From Amycolatopsis deserti (GTDB lineage: Bacteria > Actinomycetota > Actinomycetes > Mycobacteriales > Pseudonocardiaceae): a DNA stretch of 64,000 bases. The stretch lies in NCBI RefSeq assembly GCF_014653945.1, contig NZ_BNAU01000001.1, forward strand, positions 1,426,001 to 1,490,000. Reading direction: 5' to 3'. Shown in pieces: positions 24,169 to 32,710 of this stretch. Numbering within the stretch: position 1 is the stretch's first letter; each line of letters begins with the position of its first letter. Both the position numbers and the translations under genes were made by a program. The notes under the pieces were generated by a model. The model searched no databases. It was not told the origin of the DNA and was given only the letters and a program-made list of their open reading frames with translations.

Positions 24169-24738
24169 GTGCCACGGAGCGGAGCAGAAGCACGTCGCCG
24201 CCTTCAGCAGGCGGCCCTGGAGCTGTACCAGGAACGGGGGTTCGACCAGACCACGGCGGCGGAGATCGCCGCACGGGCCGGGGTCAACGAGCGCACCTTC
24301 TTCCGGCACTTCCCGGACAAGCGTGAGGTGCTCTTCGACGGCGAAACCGACCTCCGCGCGGCGCTCATGCGCGCGGTGGCCGAAGCGCCCGAAGGGCTGG
24401 AGCCGTTCGAGGTGCTGCTGTACGCGTTCGGGAAATCCGCGCGGAACCTGGAGGACAACCGCCCGTTCTCCGAACCGCGGTGGAAAGTCATCGCGGTGAC
24501 ACCCGCGCTGCGCGAACGCGAGCTCGCCAAGCACGCGTGGCTCACCGACGCGGTGGCGGAGGCGCTCCGGCAGCGCGGCACCGGTGACACGGTGGCCGAC
24601 CTGGCGGCCCGCACCGGCTGGGCCGCGTACCAGCACGCGGTCCAAGCCTGGATCGACGACCCGGGCGAGGGTTTGGACGCCCATTTGCGGCGCGCCTTCG
24701 ACGAGCTGCGCGCCCTCTCCGCGGCCACCACCCGCTGA
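24169..24738 (+). CDS. TetR-family regulator
   Basis: 189-aa TetR repressor. The HTH is TTAAEIAARAGVNERTFFRHFPDK, followed by a divergent ligand domain with Trp-rich C-terminus. The GTG at 24169 has GGAGG directly adjoining, which is too close for a normal ribosome site, so the start is slightly uncertain or the transcript is leaderless. Divergent from the SDR gene across a three-element operator. Confidence 0.88.
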   Translation: MPRSGAEARRRLQQAALELYQERGFDQTTAAEIAARAGVNERTFFRHFPDKREVLFDGETDLRAALMRAVAEAPEGLEPFEVLLYAFGKSARNLEDNRPFSEPRWKVIAVTPALRERELAKHAWLTDAVAEALRQRGTGDTVADLAARTGWAAYQHAVQAWIDDPGEGLDAHLRRAFDELRALSAATTR

Positions 24739-24791
24739 CCCCGCCGGCCGGGGCTGCCGGTCCGCCTCGGCGAACCGGCAGCCCGCCTCGG

Positions 24792-25841
24792 TCAGGCGCC
24801 GATCGTGGCCGTGTCGATCACGAAGCGGTACCGCACGTCGCTGTTGTCGACGCGCTCGTAGGCCTCGTTGACCTGGTCGGCGGAGATCGTCTCGATCTCC
24901 GCGCCGATGCCGTGCTCGGCGCAGAAGTCGAGCATCTCCTGCGTCTCGGCGATCCCGCCGATCATCGAACCGGCCAGCACCCTGTTGCCGCCCAGCAGCG
25001 AGAACGCGTTGTAGGACAACGGCTCGCCGGGAGCGCCGACGTTGACCATCGCGCCGCCGACGCGCAGCAGGCCCAGGTAGGCATCCACCGGCAGCTTCGC
25101 CGACACGGTGTTGAGGATCAGGTCGAACCGGCCGCGCAGCGCCTCGAACGTGCCCTCGTCGCTGGTCGCGTAGTAGTCCGTCGCGCCCAGGCGCAGGCCG
25201 TCCTCCCGCTTCTTCAGGCTCTGGCTGAGCACGGTGACCTCCGCGCCCATCGCGGCCGCGATCTTGACCGCCATGTGGCCGAGCCCGCCGAGCCCGACCA
25301 CGGCGACCTTCTTGCCCGGGCCGGCGCCCCACTGCCGCAGCGGCGAGTAGGTGGTGATGCCGGCGCACAGCAGCGGCGCCGCGACGTCGAGGCCGATGCC
25401 CTCGGGGATCCGGCACACGAAGGCTTCCTTGACGACGATCTGCCGGCTGTAGCCGCCGTAGGTCTTCTCGCCGTCGAAGCCGACGCCGTTGTAGGTCTGG
25501 ACATTGCCCTTCACGCAGAACTGCTCGGTGCCGGCCCGGCAGTACTCGCACTCGCCGCACGAGTCGACCATGCAGCCGACGCCGACGCGGTCGCCGACCC
25601 GGTACTTGGTCACCTCGGGGCCGACGGCGGCGACGACACCGGCGATCTCGTGGCCGGGCACCATCGGGAAGATCGCCTCGCCCCAGTCCTCGCGAGCCTG
25701 GTGGATGTCGCTGTGGCAGATACCGGCGAAGGCGATGTCGATCAGCACGTCGTCCGGTCGCAGGTCCCGGCGCTCGATGGTGGTGGGCGCCAAGGGCGCG
25801 CCCGGCGACGGGACAGCGATAGCGTGCGTGGTCGTGGTCAT
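24792..25841 (-). CDS. Zinc-dependent alcohol dehydrogenase (cinnamyl-ADH/YahK-like)
   Basis: 349-aa NAD(P)-dependent zinc alcohol dehydrogenase that would interconvert aldehydes and alcohols in the cytoplasm. Catalytic zinc ligands are in GICHSDIHQ and PGHEIAGVV; the structural zinc loop has [21 protein letters not shown]. The Rossmann motif is [13 protein letters not shown]. The sequence pattern matches the cinnamyl-ADH/YahK group, which is often NADPH-linked and broad in aldehyde use. ATG 25841 follows GGAGGATTC. Divergent from a TetR gene with a double operator. Confidence 0.92.
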   Translation of the reverse strand: MTTTTHAIAVPSPGAPLAPTTIERRDLRPDDVLIDIAFAGICHSDIHQAREDWGEAIFPMVPGHEIAGVVAAVGPEVTKYRVGDRVGVGCMVDSCGECEYCRAGTEQFCVKGNVQTYNGVGFDGEKTYGGYSRQIVVKEAFVCRIPEGIGLDVAAPLLCAGITTYSPLRQWGAGPGKKVAVVGLGGLGHMAVKIAAAMGAEVTVLSQSLKKREDGLRLGATDYYATSDEGTFEALRGRFDLILNTVSAKLPVDAYLGLLRVGGAMVNVGAPGEPLSYNAFSLLGGNRVLAGSMIGGIAETQEMLDFCAEHGIGAEIETISADQVNEAYERVDNSDVRYRFVIDTATIGA

Positions 25842-25874
25842 GAATCCTCCGGGAAACGCCGATTCCGGGCATAC

Positions 25875-25917
25875 TGTAAGAGCCCTCATACATCCACGAC
25901 GTAAGAGGGCTCTTACA
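25875..25917. promoter_or_regulatory. Paired TetR operators between ADH and TetR genes
   Basis: Two 16-bp palindromes of form GTAAGAG-NN-CTCTTAC: GTAAGAGCCCTCATAC at 25876-25891 and GTAAGAGGGCTCTTAC at 25901-25916. They also read as one long perfect inverted repeat (13-bp arms). Start-to-start spacing is 25 bp. Confidence 0.75.
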
Positions 25918-25946
25918 TATTTCGGCCGGGGGATGTGATCCACGCC

Positions 25947-26564
25947 ATGGGCGGCAAGTACCACCACGGCAACCTGCGTGACGAGCTCGTCCGGGTGTCC
26001 CTCGACCTGATCGCGGAGCGGGGCGTGGCCGCGTTCTCCGTCGCCGAGGTCGCGCGGCGCGCCAAGGTCAGCCCGGGCGCGCCGTACCGGCACTTCCCGG
26101 AGCGGGAGAGCCTGCTGGCCGCCGTCGCCGCCACCGTGGCCGGGCAGCTCACCGCCGAGGTGCGCGCCGCGATCGAGCGGGAGGACGACCCGGCCGACGC
26201 GCTGGCCGCGGCGGCGGGCGCCTACACCGCCTACCTGATCCGGCGGCGGGCCGGGATGAACCTGATCTACGCCGAGGGCCTGCACGGTCCCGGGTACACC
26301 GAGCTACACGAGAACACCCGCGCGCTGACCGACGAGTTCCTCATGCTGTGCCTGCGCCTGTGCGACGAGCCGCACGAGGCGCTCGAGCTGATGGAGCAGT
26401 TGTTCACCCAGGCGCACGGGTACGGCATGTTCTGGCTCGACGGGGTCTTCGTCAAACACGGCTACCCGCCGGAGCAGGTGGTGGCGAAGTCGGTGGCAGC
26501 GGCGCGCGTCATGATCGAGGGCCACCGCGCCACGGCGGCACGGGAGCTGCCGAGATCCGGCTGA
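25947..26564 (+). CDS. TetR-family regulator
   Basis: 205-aa TetR-type regulator beginning [14 protein letters not shown], a common start pattern in this family. [27 protein letters not shown]. An in-frame GTG at 25935 is closer to a G-rich stretch, so the true start may be 4 codons earlier. It is divergent from the alcohol dehydrogenase and probably represses both genes through the two 16-bp palindromes; the inducer may be an aldehyde or related toxic compound (inference). Confidence 0.88.
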   Translation: MGGKYHHGNLRDELVRVSLDLIAERGVAAFSVAEVARRAKVSPGAPYRHFPERESLLAAVAATVAGQLTAEVRAAIEREDDPADALAAAAGAYTAYLIRRRAGMNLIYAEGLHGPGYTELHENTRALTDEFLMLCLRLCDEPHEALELMEQLFTQAHGYGMFWLDGVFVKHGYPPEQVVAKSVAAARVMIEGHRATAARELPRSG

Positions 26565-26698
26565 GCCGCCCCCGGCGACTTCTCGAGCGCGACCGAGGGC
26601 AACCGCGCCGCCCCCGACCGGGAGCCGCCGCCTGAACAGGCGTACCCGGCGCCCGTGCCCCAGCATGGTCATCACCATCGCGCTGGAGGGAGGCCCGG

Positions 26699-28306
26699 GT
26701 GCTCGGCGATGTGACGGTCTTGGTGCTCGCGCTGCTGGTCATCGCCGCCGCGGCGGTGTTCGCGCCCAAGGTGGGCGTGGCGGCGCCGCTCGTGCTGGTG
26801 CTGGTCGGCATCGCCGTCAGCCTGGCGCCCGTGCTGCGCGACTTCGAGGTCGAGCCGGAGTGGATCCTCGAAGGTCTGCTGCCCCCGCTGCTCTACGCCG
26901 CCGCGGTGTCGGTGCCCGCGATGAACTTCCGCCGCGAGTTCGGCGCCATCAGCGGCCTCTCGGTGCTGCTGGTCGTGGCCTCCGCGCTCGTGCTGGGCGT
27001 GCTGCTGTCCTGGCTCATCCCGGGACTCGGGTTCGTCTGGGGCGTCGCGCTGGGCGCGATCCTCAGCCCGACCGACGCGGTGGCGACCTCGATCATCAAG
27101 CGGAGCCGCGTGCCGCGCCGCGTCGTGGTCATCCTCGAGGGCGAGAGCCTGCTCAACGACGCCACCGCGCTGGTGCTCCTGCGCACGGCGGTGGTGGCCA
27201 CCGCGGCCGGGTTCTCCTTCTTCGGCACCGGGGGCACCTTCGCCTACGCCGTCGTGGTCGCGGTCGGCGTCGGCGCCGTGATCGGCTGGGCGAACCTGGA
27301 GGTGCGCCGCCGGGTGAGCGATCCGACGGTCAACACGATCCTGTCGTTCACCGTCCCGTTCCTGGCCGCGGTGCCGACCGAGTTCGCCGGCGGGTCCGGT
27401 CTCGTCGCCGCGGTCGTGGCGGGCCTGGTCACCGGCGTCCGCGCGCCGCGCCGGCTGCCGCCCCGGCACCGCCTGTCCGACGCGCAGAACTGGGCCAGCG
27501 CCGAACTCGTCCTGGAGGGACTGGTGTTCCTCATGATGGGCCTCGAGCTGTCGGCCGTGCTGGCCGAGGTCCACCATGAGCACACCGGGCTGGGCACCGC
27601 CGTCGCGATCGCGGCCGTGGCGCTCGCGACGACGCTGCTGGTGCGCGCCGCCTTCGTCACCCCGCTGCTGGCGGCGCTGCGGCGGCGGGCGCGGCGCAGC
27701 GAGGCGCTGCAACCCCGGCTCACCGCGATCCACGAGCGCCTGGAAGCCGGCGACATCCCGGCCCGGCGGCGCCGCCGCGAGTTCGACGTGCAGCGCGTCA
27801 GCACCCGGGTCCGCCGCGCGCTGGCCGACATCGACTACCTGCTGGGCCAGCCCCTCGGCGTGCGGGAGGGCGCGATCGTGGTGTGGGCCGGCATGCGCGG
27901 CGCCGTCACGGTCGCCGCCGCGCAGACCCTCCCGGACGACGCGCCGCACCGGCCGCTGCTGGTCTTCGTCGCCTTCGCGGTGGCCACGATGTCGCTGCTG
28001 GTGCAGGGCGGCACGACCGGGCCACTGGTCAACCGCCTGTTCCGGCGGGACGACACCGGCGCGCCGGAGGAGGACACCGACCGGCAGCAGATGCTCGTCC
28101 TGCTGCGCGAGGTCTCGCGGAACACGCCGCGCGCGGCGGGCGCCACGGAGAAGCAACACCGGCTCGCGGTGCTGACCGCCCAGCGCGAAGCGCTGCTCGA
28201 CGCCCGCGACGAGGGCGCCTTCGACGCCGAAGCCCTCGCCGAGGCACTCCGCAACATCGACGCCACCCAGATCGCGCTGGAACTGCGCGGCGACCCCACC
28301 GGCTAG
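26699..28306 (+). CDS. Na+/H+ antiporter, CPA1 family
   Basis: 535-aa monovalent cation:proton antiporter of the cytoplasmic membrane. GTG 26699 follows GGAGGGAGG. The first ~410 residues contain about twelve hydrophobic helices, with the CPA1 core motifs SPTDAVATSI and LEGESLLNDATALV intact; these hold the ion-binding Asp residues. The C-terminal ~110 residues are a soluble, charged helical tail (HRLAVLTAQREALLDARDE) that may regulate activity. It ends 4 nt into a convergent small gene. The 134-nt gap before it holds no clear gene. Confidence 0.9.
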   Translation: MLGDVTVLVLALLVIAAAAVFAPKVGVAAPLVLVLVGIAVSLAPVLRDFEVEPEWILEGLLPPLLYAAAVSVPAMNFRREFGAISGLSVLLVVASALVLGVLLSWLIPGLGFVWGVALGAILSPTDAVATSIIKRSRVPRRVVVILEGESLLNDATALVLLRTAVVATAAGFSFFGTGGTFAYAVVVAVGVGAVIGWANLEVRRRVSDPTVNTILSFTVPFLAAVPTEFAGGSGLVAAVVAGLVTGVRAPRRLPPRHRLSDAQNWASAELVLEGLVFLMMGLELSAVLAEVHHEHTGLGTAVAIAAVALATTLLVRAAFVTPLLAALRRRARRSEALQPRLTAIHERLEAGDIPARRRRREFDVQRVSTRVRRALADIDYLLGQPLGVREGAIVVWAGMRGAVTVAAAQTLPDDAPHRPLLVFVAFAVATMSLLVQGGTTGPLVNRLFRRDDTGAPEEDTDRQQMLVLLREVSRNTPRAAGATEKQHRLAVLTAQREALLDARDEGAFDAEALAEALRNIDATQIALELRGDPTG

Positions 28307-28557
28307 TCCGACGGGCCCCGCAGGGTCAGGACGACCCGGAGCACGTGCTCGACGGCCGCGGCGAACATCGTGCCGCGCAGTTCCCGCCGCTCGGCGAGGT
28401 TGCGTGAGGCGAACTCCAGCACCACGTCCGGGCCGGCCTTGCGCACCACGAGCTCGGCGATCTCCTCCAGGTCGAGGTCCGGGTGGTCCAGCCGCGTCAG
28501 GGCGACCTCCACCAGCAGTTCCTCGTCCGTCACGCCGACCCGCCGCACGGTTCGCAC
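28303..28557 (-). CDS. Small hypothetical helical protein
   Basis: About 84 aa with no family recognised. The segment TDEELLVEVALTRLDHPDLD followed by LEEIAELVVRKAGPDVVLEF is rich in acidic and aliphatic residues and looks like a folded helical protein rather than a shadow; codon third positions are G/C-rich in this frame. The start is uncertain: GTG 28557, GTG 28533, or ATG 28584 overlapping the HxlR gene. It is immediately downstream of the HxlR gene, in the same direction, and may be co-transcribed with it. Confidence 0.5.
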   Translation of the reverse strand: MRTVRRVGVTDEELLVEVALTRLDHPDLDLEEIAELVVRKAGPDVVLEFASRNLAERRELRGTMFAAAVEHVLRVVLTLRGPSD

Positions 28558-28558
28558 A

Positions 28559-28978
28559 CTACTTGCGCACCGAGGTCGTGTCACTGCTCAGCGGCCGCCC
28601 GTCCGCGGCCACCGGGACGACCTCCGGCACGAGGGCACCCGACTCGTCGACGAGCACCGAATGCGACTCGCCCGGCTCGAAGGCGTGACGCTCACCCCAC
28701 TGCCGCAGCGTGACGATCACCGGGAACAGGTCCTTGCCTGCCGCGGTGAGCGCGTACACCCGGCGCTTGCCCGACGGCGCCTCGACCTGGGTGATCAGGC
28801 CGTGCGCGGCGAGCTTGCGGAGCCGGTCGGCGAGGATGTTGCGGGCGATGCCGGTGCGCTGCTGGAAGTCGGTGAACGAGCGGGCCCCGTCCATCGCGTC
28901 CCGGATGATCAGCAGGCTCCACCGGTCCCCCACCACGTCCGCCGCCCGCGCGACCGGGCAGTTCGGATCCGTCCACAC
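28559..28978 (-). CDS. HxlR-family transcriptional regulator
   Basis: 139-aa winged-helix HxlR regulator. The conserved N-terminal Cys (DPNCPVARA) is followed by VVGDRWSLLIIRD and FTDFQQRTGIARNILADRLRKL, then the wing GKRRVYALTAAG. GTG 28978 follows GGAGG at normal spacing. A C-terminal extension of ~35 residues follows the core. It is divergent from an MFS exporter, with an 18-bp direct repeat between the starts, so it likely controls that exporter. Confidence 0.9.
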   Translation of the reverse strand: MWTDPNCPVARAADVVGDRWSLLIIRDAMDGARSFTDFQQRTGIARNILADRLRKLAAHGLITQVEAPSGKRRVYALTAAGKDLFPVIVTLRQWGERHAFEPGESHSVLVDESGALVPEVVPVAADGRPLSSDTTSVRK

Positions 28979-28992
28979 GCCAGCCTCCAGTC

Positions 28993-29048
28993 GAGTTGCA
29001 TTTTGAAACCATTCTGCCCTACGCTCCGAAGAGTTGCAATGTGAAACC
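28993..29048. promoter_or_regulatory. HxlR-type direct-repeat operator
   Basis: Two 18-bp direct repeats, GAGTTGCATTTTGAAACC (28993-29010) and GAGTTGCAATGTGAAACC (29031-29048), 38 bp apart, in the divergent space between the HxlR and MFS genes. They are far more AT-rich than their surroundings. Confidence 0.65.
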
Positions 29049-29062
29049 GATTGGAGACGCGG

Positions 29063-30247
29063 GTGGGACGGGGAACGAGACTGCTGCTGGCGGTGGTGTG
29101 CGGGGTGGCGGTCGCCGGGGTCTACGCCGGGCAGCCGGTGCTGGGGCCGATGGGGCGCGACCTGGGCCTCCCCCGCGATTCGGTGGGCTGGCTGGTGGCC
29201 GCCGGGCAGCTCGGCTACCTCGCCGGGCTGGTGCTGCTGGTGCCGCTGGGCGACCTGCTCGACCGCAGGCGCCTGATCGCCGCGCACCTGGGGCTGGTGG
29301 CGGCCGGCCTGGCGATCACCGCCGCCGCGCCGGCCGCGTGGGTGGCGTTCGGCGGCCTCGCCCTCGCGGGCGCGTTCGCGGTGGTGGTGCAGACCACCGT
29401 CGCCTACGCGGCCTCGATCTCCCCGCCCGGCGAGCGCGGGCGCAACCTCGGCGTCGTCACCTCCGGCGTGGTGGTCGGCATCCTCGGCGCCCGGGTGGTC
29501 ACCGGAGGCGTGGCGGACGCGTGGGGCTGGCGCGGCAGCTACGGCACCTTGGCGGCCCTCGCCGCTGTCCTTTGTGTACTCACCCTTGTCGCGCTGCCAC
29601 CGGACGCGCGCACCGGCGATGAACGGTACGGGCCGATCCTCCGGTCCCTGGCCGGCCTGTTCACCCACCCGGTGTTCCTCGGCCGCGGGCTGATCGCCTT
29701 CTTCCTCTTCGCCTCGTTCGGCACGTTGTGGAGCGGCCTGGCGCTGCCCCTGGCCGGTGCGCCGTGGCACTTCAGCGAGGCGCAGATCGGGTTGTTCGGC
29801 GTCGCCGGGCTCGCCGGGGCGCTGGGCGCCGCCCGGTCCGGCCACTGGGCCGACGCCGGGCACGCGGGCCGAGTCAGCGGCCTCGCGCTGGTCCTGCTGC
29901 TCGGTTCCTGGCTCGCGATCGGGCAGCTCGGCTGGTCGCTGCTCCTGCTGATCGCCGGGGTGGTCGTGCTCGACTTCGCCGTCCAGGCCGTGCACGTCAG
30001 CAACCAGCACGTCCTCACCAGCGCCTTCCCCGGCCGCGCCAGCAGCACGATCGGCGGCTACATGGTCTTCTACTCGCTCGGCTCCGCGCTGGGGGCCGCC
30101 GCGACGACCGCGCTGTTCGACGCCGCGGGCTGGACCGGTCCCACGCTGCTCGGCGCGACGTTCGCCCTCTGCGCCCTGGCCGTCTGGGCGCTCGCCGGCC
30201 GGGTCAGCGGACGCGAACGTGCGCGCGTTCACCCTGTCGCCCGATGA
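29063..30247 (+). CDS. MFS transporter (drug/metabolite exporter type)
   Basis: 394-aa major facilitator with about twelve hydrophobic helices. The loop motif GDLLDRRRLI after helix 2 and an Ala/Gly/Val-rich helix 5 fit drug:H+ antiporter-type MFS. GTG 29063 has TTGGAG upstream; a TTG at 29051 is possible. It is divergent from the HxlR gene and likely repressed by it. The end overlaps the convergent XRE-cupin gene by 44 nt. No substrate can be read. Confidence 0.88.
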   Translation: MGRGTRLLLAVVCGVAVAGVYAGQPVLGPMGRDLGLPRDSVGWLVAAGQLGYLAGLVLLVPLGDLLDRRRLIAAHLGLVAAGLAITAAAPAAWVAFGGLALAGAFAVVVQTTVAYAASISPPGERGRNLGVVTSGVVVGILGARVVTGGVADAWGWRGSYGTLAALAAVLCVLTLVALPPDARTGDERYGPILRSLAGLFTHPVFLGRGLIAFFLFASFGTLWSGLALPLAGAPWHFSEAQIGLFGVAGLAGALGAARSGHWADAGHAGRVSGLALVLLLGSWLAIGQLGWSLLLLIAGVVVLDFAVQAVHVSNQHVLTSAFPGRASSTIGGYMVFYSLGSALGAAATTALFDAAGWTGPTLLGATFALCALAVWALAGRVSGRERARVHPVAR

Positions 30248-30779
30248 GGCTGAGGAACTCGACCGGGCCCGAACTGGTGGCGCCGAACCAGTGCGGGGTG
30301 CGGGTGTCGAACTCCGCGACCTCGCCGGGCCGCAGCAGCAGGTCGTGCTCGCCGAGGACCAGGCGCAGCGTGCCGTTGAGGACGTAGACCCAGTCGTGGC
30401 CCTCGTGGGTGCGCAGCTCCGGTTCGGCGTCGTCGGTTCCGGTGGGCAGGACGAACTTGTAGGCCTGGATGCCGCCGGGACGGCGGGTCAGCGGCAGGAC
30501 CGTCGAGCCGTCGGACGCGGAGATGGGGCGCAGGTTGATGCGCGGGTCTCCGGTGGGCGGGGCGTCGACGAGCTCGTCGAGGGTGACGCCGTGCGCGCGG
30601 GCCAGCGGCAGGAGCTGCTCGAGCGTGGGCCGCCGCAGGCCGGCCTCCAGGCGGGACAGGGTGCTGGTCGAGATGCCGGTCTCCGCGGCGAGGTCGGCCA
30701 GCGTGATGTCGCGGCATTGCCGCAGGTGCTTCAGCCGCGGGCCGACGGCGTCGAGCGTGCGGTGCACGGTGTCGTCCAT
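30204..30779 (-). CDS. XRE-family regulator with C-terminal cupin domain
   Basis: 191-aa transcription regulator. N-terminal Cro/C1 HTH: DITLADLAAETGISTSTLSRLEAG; C-terminal cupin: THEGHDWVYVLNGTLRLVLG and RPGEVAEFDTRTPHWFGA, which provides a small-molecule pocket. This architecture is common for regulators of small-molecule metabolism. It ends inside the convergent MFS gene and is divergent from a methyltransferase across ~66 bp, which makes the methyltransferase a likely target. Confidence 0.9.
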   Translation of the reverse strand: MDDTVHRTLDAVGPRLKHLRQCRDITLADLAAETGISTSTLSRLEAGLRRPTLEQLLPLARAHGVTLDELVDAPPTGDPRINLRPISASDGSTVLPLTRRPGGIQAYKFVLPTGTDDAEPELRTHEGHDWVYVLNGTLRLVLGEHDLLLRPGEVAEFDTRTPHWFGATSSGPVEFLSLIGRQGERAHVRVR

Positions 30780-30845
30780 CTCGCGATTTTGCCATTCGGC
30801 AACAGGCTTTGCCGGATCGTCGCCGGGGTGGGCACCATCGCCGGT

Positions 30846-31406
30846 ATGACGCACGAGTTCGACAAGGCGTACTGGGAGCAGCACTGGCGCGGCAGGGAGG
30901 GCGGGAGCCCGCCGAACCCGTACCTGGCCCGGGAGACCGCCGGGCTGACGCCGGGCACGGCGCTGGACGCGGGCTGCGGCACCGGCGCGGAGGCGATCTG
31001 GCTCGCCGAGCGGGGGTGGGAGGTGACCGCGGCGGACATCTCGTCCGCGGCGCTCGCCCGGGCCGCCGCGCGCGGGAGCGGCGTGCGGTGGATCGAGGCG
31101 GACCTGACGGCGTGGGAGCCGGACACCCGGTTCGACCTGGTCACGACGCACTACGCGCACCCGGCGATGCCGCAGCTGGACTTCTACTCGCGGATCGCCG
31201 GATGGGTGGCGCCGGGCGGGACGCTGCTGATCGTCGGCCACCTGCACGGGCACGACCAGCCCGACGAGGCATCGGCCACCGCCGCGGCGATCACCGCGCG
31301 CCTTTCCGAGGAGGACTGGAAGGTCGAGACGGCCGAGGAGAGCGAGCGGAGTTTCCACGGCCACGGCGTGCTGCACGACGTGGTCGTGCGCGCCACCCGC
31401 CGCTGA
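30846..31406 (+). CDS. SAM-dependent methyltransferase
   Basis: 186-aa class I methyltransferase of the small thiopurine/tellurite-methyltransferase-like type. The opening FDKAYWEQHWRG is followed by SAM motif I ALDAGCGTGAEAIWLAERGW, then VTAADISSAAL and a motif II/III region FDLVTTHYAHP and GGTLLIVGH. The acceptor cannot be read; detoxification of small ions or thiols is possible from family resemblance. Divergent from the XRE-cupin regulator. Confidence 0.88.
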   Translation: MTHEFDKAYWEQHWRGREGGSPPNPYLARETAGLTPGTALDAGCGTGAEAIWLAERGWEVTAADISSAALARAAARGSGVRWIEADLTAWEPDTRFDLVTTHYAHPAMPQLDFYSRIAGWVAPGGTLLIVGHLHGHDQPDEASATAAAITARLSEEDWKVETAEESERSFHGHGVLHDVVVRATRR

Positions 31407-31419
31407 GCGCGCGGGCGCG

Positions 31420-31791
31420 TCACCGGGCGGCGGGCTGGAACAGCTCGACGAAGTTGCCCGCCGGGTCGGTGAGCAGGATCTGCCGTCCGCCGGGGCCGGA
31501 GACCACCTCGCCCGCGAAGGACAGGCCGGACTCGCGCAGCCGCGTGATCTCGGCGTCCAGGTCGGTGACCTCCAGGTGGATCCGGTTGCCCCCGCCGCCC
31601 AGCCCGGACGGCGTGGCCCGGGCGCCGGAGCTGGCCGGGCCGGACAGCAGCAGCCGCAGGGGGCCGCGCACCACGTCGGCGAAGGCGGGGGCCGCGCTCG
31701 TGTTCAGGGTGAAACCCAGGTGCCCGGTGTAGAAGCCGATCGCCGCCTGCACGTCGTCGACCAGGTAGCGGACCGAGGCGTGTTCGGTCAT
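31420..31791 (-). CDS. Glyoxalase/VOC superfamily protein
   Basis: 123-aa vicinal-oxygen-chelate fold protein with two beta-alpha-beta-beta-beta modules. SVRYLVDDVQAAIGFYTGHLGF opens the fold and NRIHLEVTDLDAEITRLRESG begins the second module; GRQILLTDPAGNFVELFQPA ends with the usual His/Glu ligand position. It lies 11 nt after the ArsR-phosphatase fusion gene in the same operon, so it may detoxify or bind a metabolite, possibly an organoarsenical (weak inference from context). Confidence 0.88.
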   Translation of the reverse strand: MTEHASVRYLVDDVQAAIGFYTGHLGFTLNTSAAPAFADVVRGPLRLLLSGPASSGARATPSGLGGGGNRIHLEVTDLDAEITRLRESGLSFAGEVVSGPGGRQILLTDPAGNFVELFQPAAR

Positions 31792-31802
31792 CGCGGTGCT
31801 CC

Positions 31803-32492
31803 TCAGGTCAGGGCCGGCAGCAGGTGCCGGACACGGACATCGATCTCCGCGGCCGTCGCGCGGAAACTCTCGTACCCCTCGGGTTCCGGGATGCTCCAGT
31901 GGGTGCGGCGCCCTCCGAGGTCCGGGCAGTCCTCCCGGGCCTTGTCGCACAAGGTGATGACGTGGTCGAACCGCCGCCGCGCCAGGGTGCGGACATCGCG
32001 CGGGTGCGGTGAACCGGGCGCCACGCCGAACTCCTCGCGCAGCACGCGCACGGTGGACGGGTGCAGCCGCTCCTTCGGGCGCACCCCGGCGCTCGCCGCC
32101 CGCACCCGGCCGCCGGCGTGGTGCCGCAGCAGGGCCTCGGCGATCGGGGACCGCGCGCTGTTCCCGGTGCACACGAACAGCACGGCGATGCCCTGCCGGA
32201 CGCTGCCCGGCCGCGGGCCCAGCGACGGGTGCAGCGCCGCGCCCGCCGCGGCCAGTCCGTCTCCGCACCGGGTGAGATCGAGGTGGTAGTAGCTGTCCCG
32301 GCCGTCGCGCGTGCTGCGCGTGGCGGAGACCAGGCCGGCCTCGCGCAGCAGGCGCAGGTGGTAGGACACCAGGTTCTGCGGCTCCCCGGCCATCGCCACC
32401 AGCTCGCGGACGCGCAGGTCCCCCGCCGCGAGCAGGCTGAGCAACCGCCACCGCAGGGGGTGTGCGGCGAGTCGGACGAACTCCGGAACCAT
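31803..32492 (-). CDS. ArsR regulator fused to low-molecular-weight phosphatase/ArsC domain
   Basis: 229-aa fusion. Residues ~1-95 form an ArsR winged helix (AHPLRWRLLSLLAAGDLRVRE, then AGEPQNLVSYHLRLLREAGL). Residues ~100-229 form a protein-tyrosine-phosphatase/arsenate-reductase fold with the P-loop LFVCTGNSARSPIAEALL (C-x5-R-S) and a late VITLCDKAREDCPDL Cys pair. Thioredoxin-linked ArsC enzymes have a similar pattern. ATG 32492 follows GGAG; an in-frame ATG at 32507 lies in the operator. Known actinobacterial examples of this fusion exist. Likely senses arsenite or a related oxyanion and helps reduce it, in an operon with the VOC gene. Confidence 0.87.
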   Translation of the reverse strand: MVPEFVRLAAHPLRWRLLSLLAAGDLRVRELVAMAGEPQNLVSYHLRLLREAGLVSATRSTRDGRDSYYHLDLTRCGDGLAAAGAALHPSLGPRPGSVRQGIAVLFVCTGNSARSPIAEALLRHHAGGRVRAASAGVRPKERLHPSTVRVLREEFGVAPGSPHPRDVRTLARRRFDHVITLCDKAREDCPDLGGRRTHWSIPEPEGYESFRATAAEIDVRVRHLLPALT

Positions 32493-32504
32493 CGCTCCAG
32501 GATG

Positions 32505-32540
32505 CATCAAACACACTTGATACATCAAGCCCGTTTGATG
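32505..32540. promoter_or_regulatory. ArsR-type operator
   Basis: Two 16-bp palindromes, ATCAAACACACTTGAT (32506-32521) and ATCAAGCCCGTTTGAT (32524-32539), 18 bp apart, immediately upstream of the ArsR-phosphatase fusion. Form ATCAA-N6-TTGAT, AT-rich in a GC-rich background. Confidence 0.75.
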
Positions 32541-32667
32541 GACTGAGGTCGCCGCGGTCGGTGAGTACCAGATCGGCGTCAGCAGGCACCCGCTCGCGGT
32601 GGACGACCTGCCGGAGCCGGAGGAGGTCGAGATGCCCAATCCCCGGCGACAGCCCGCGGAACCAATG

Positions 32668-32690
32668 TTAAGCCTTGACTTATATAAGCC
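32668..32690 (+). promoter_or_regulatory. AT-rich promoter/operator of ArsR-SRPBCC operon
   Basis: Contains a 10-bp palindrome CTTATATAAG (32679-32688), repeated TAAGCC at 32669 and 32685, and TTGACT at 32675. It lies 20-40 bp before the ArsR start. The rest of 32541-32667 shows no convincing gene. Confidence 0.5.
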
Positions 32691-32710
32691 GCCACTGAGA
32701 CACTCGGTCC

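Noticed and set aside
32541..32667. A plus-strand protein-like stretch (EYQIGVSRHPLAVDDLPEPE).
   Set aside because: No start codon context and it ends at the ArsR promoter; may be a tail remnant but no family recognised.
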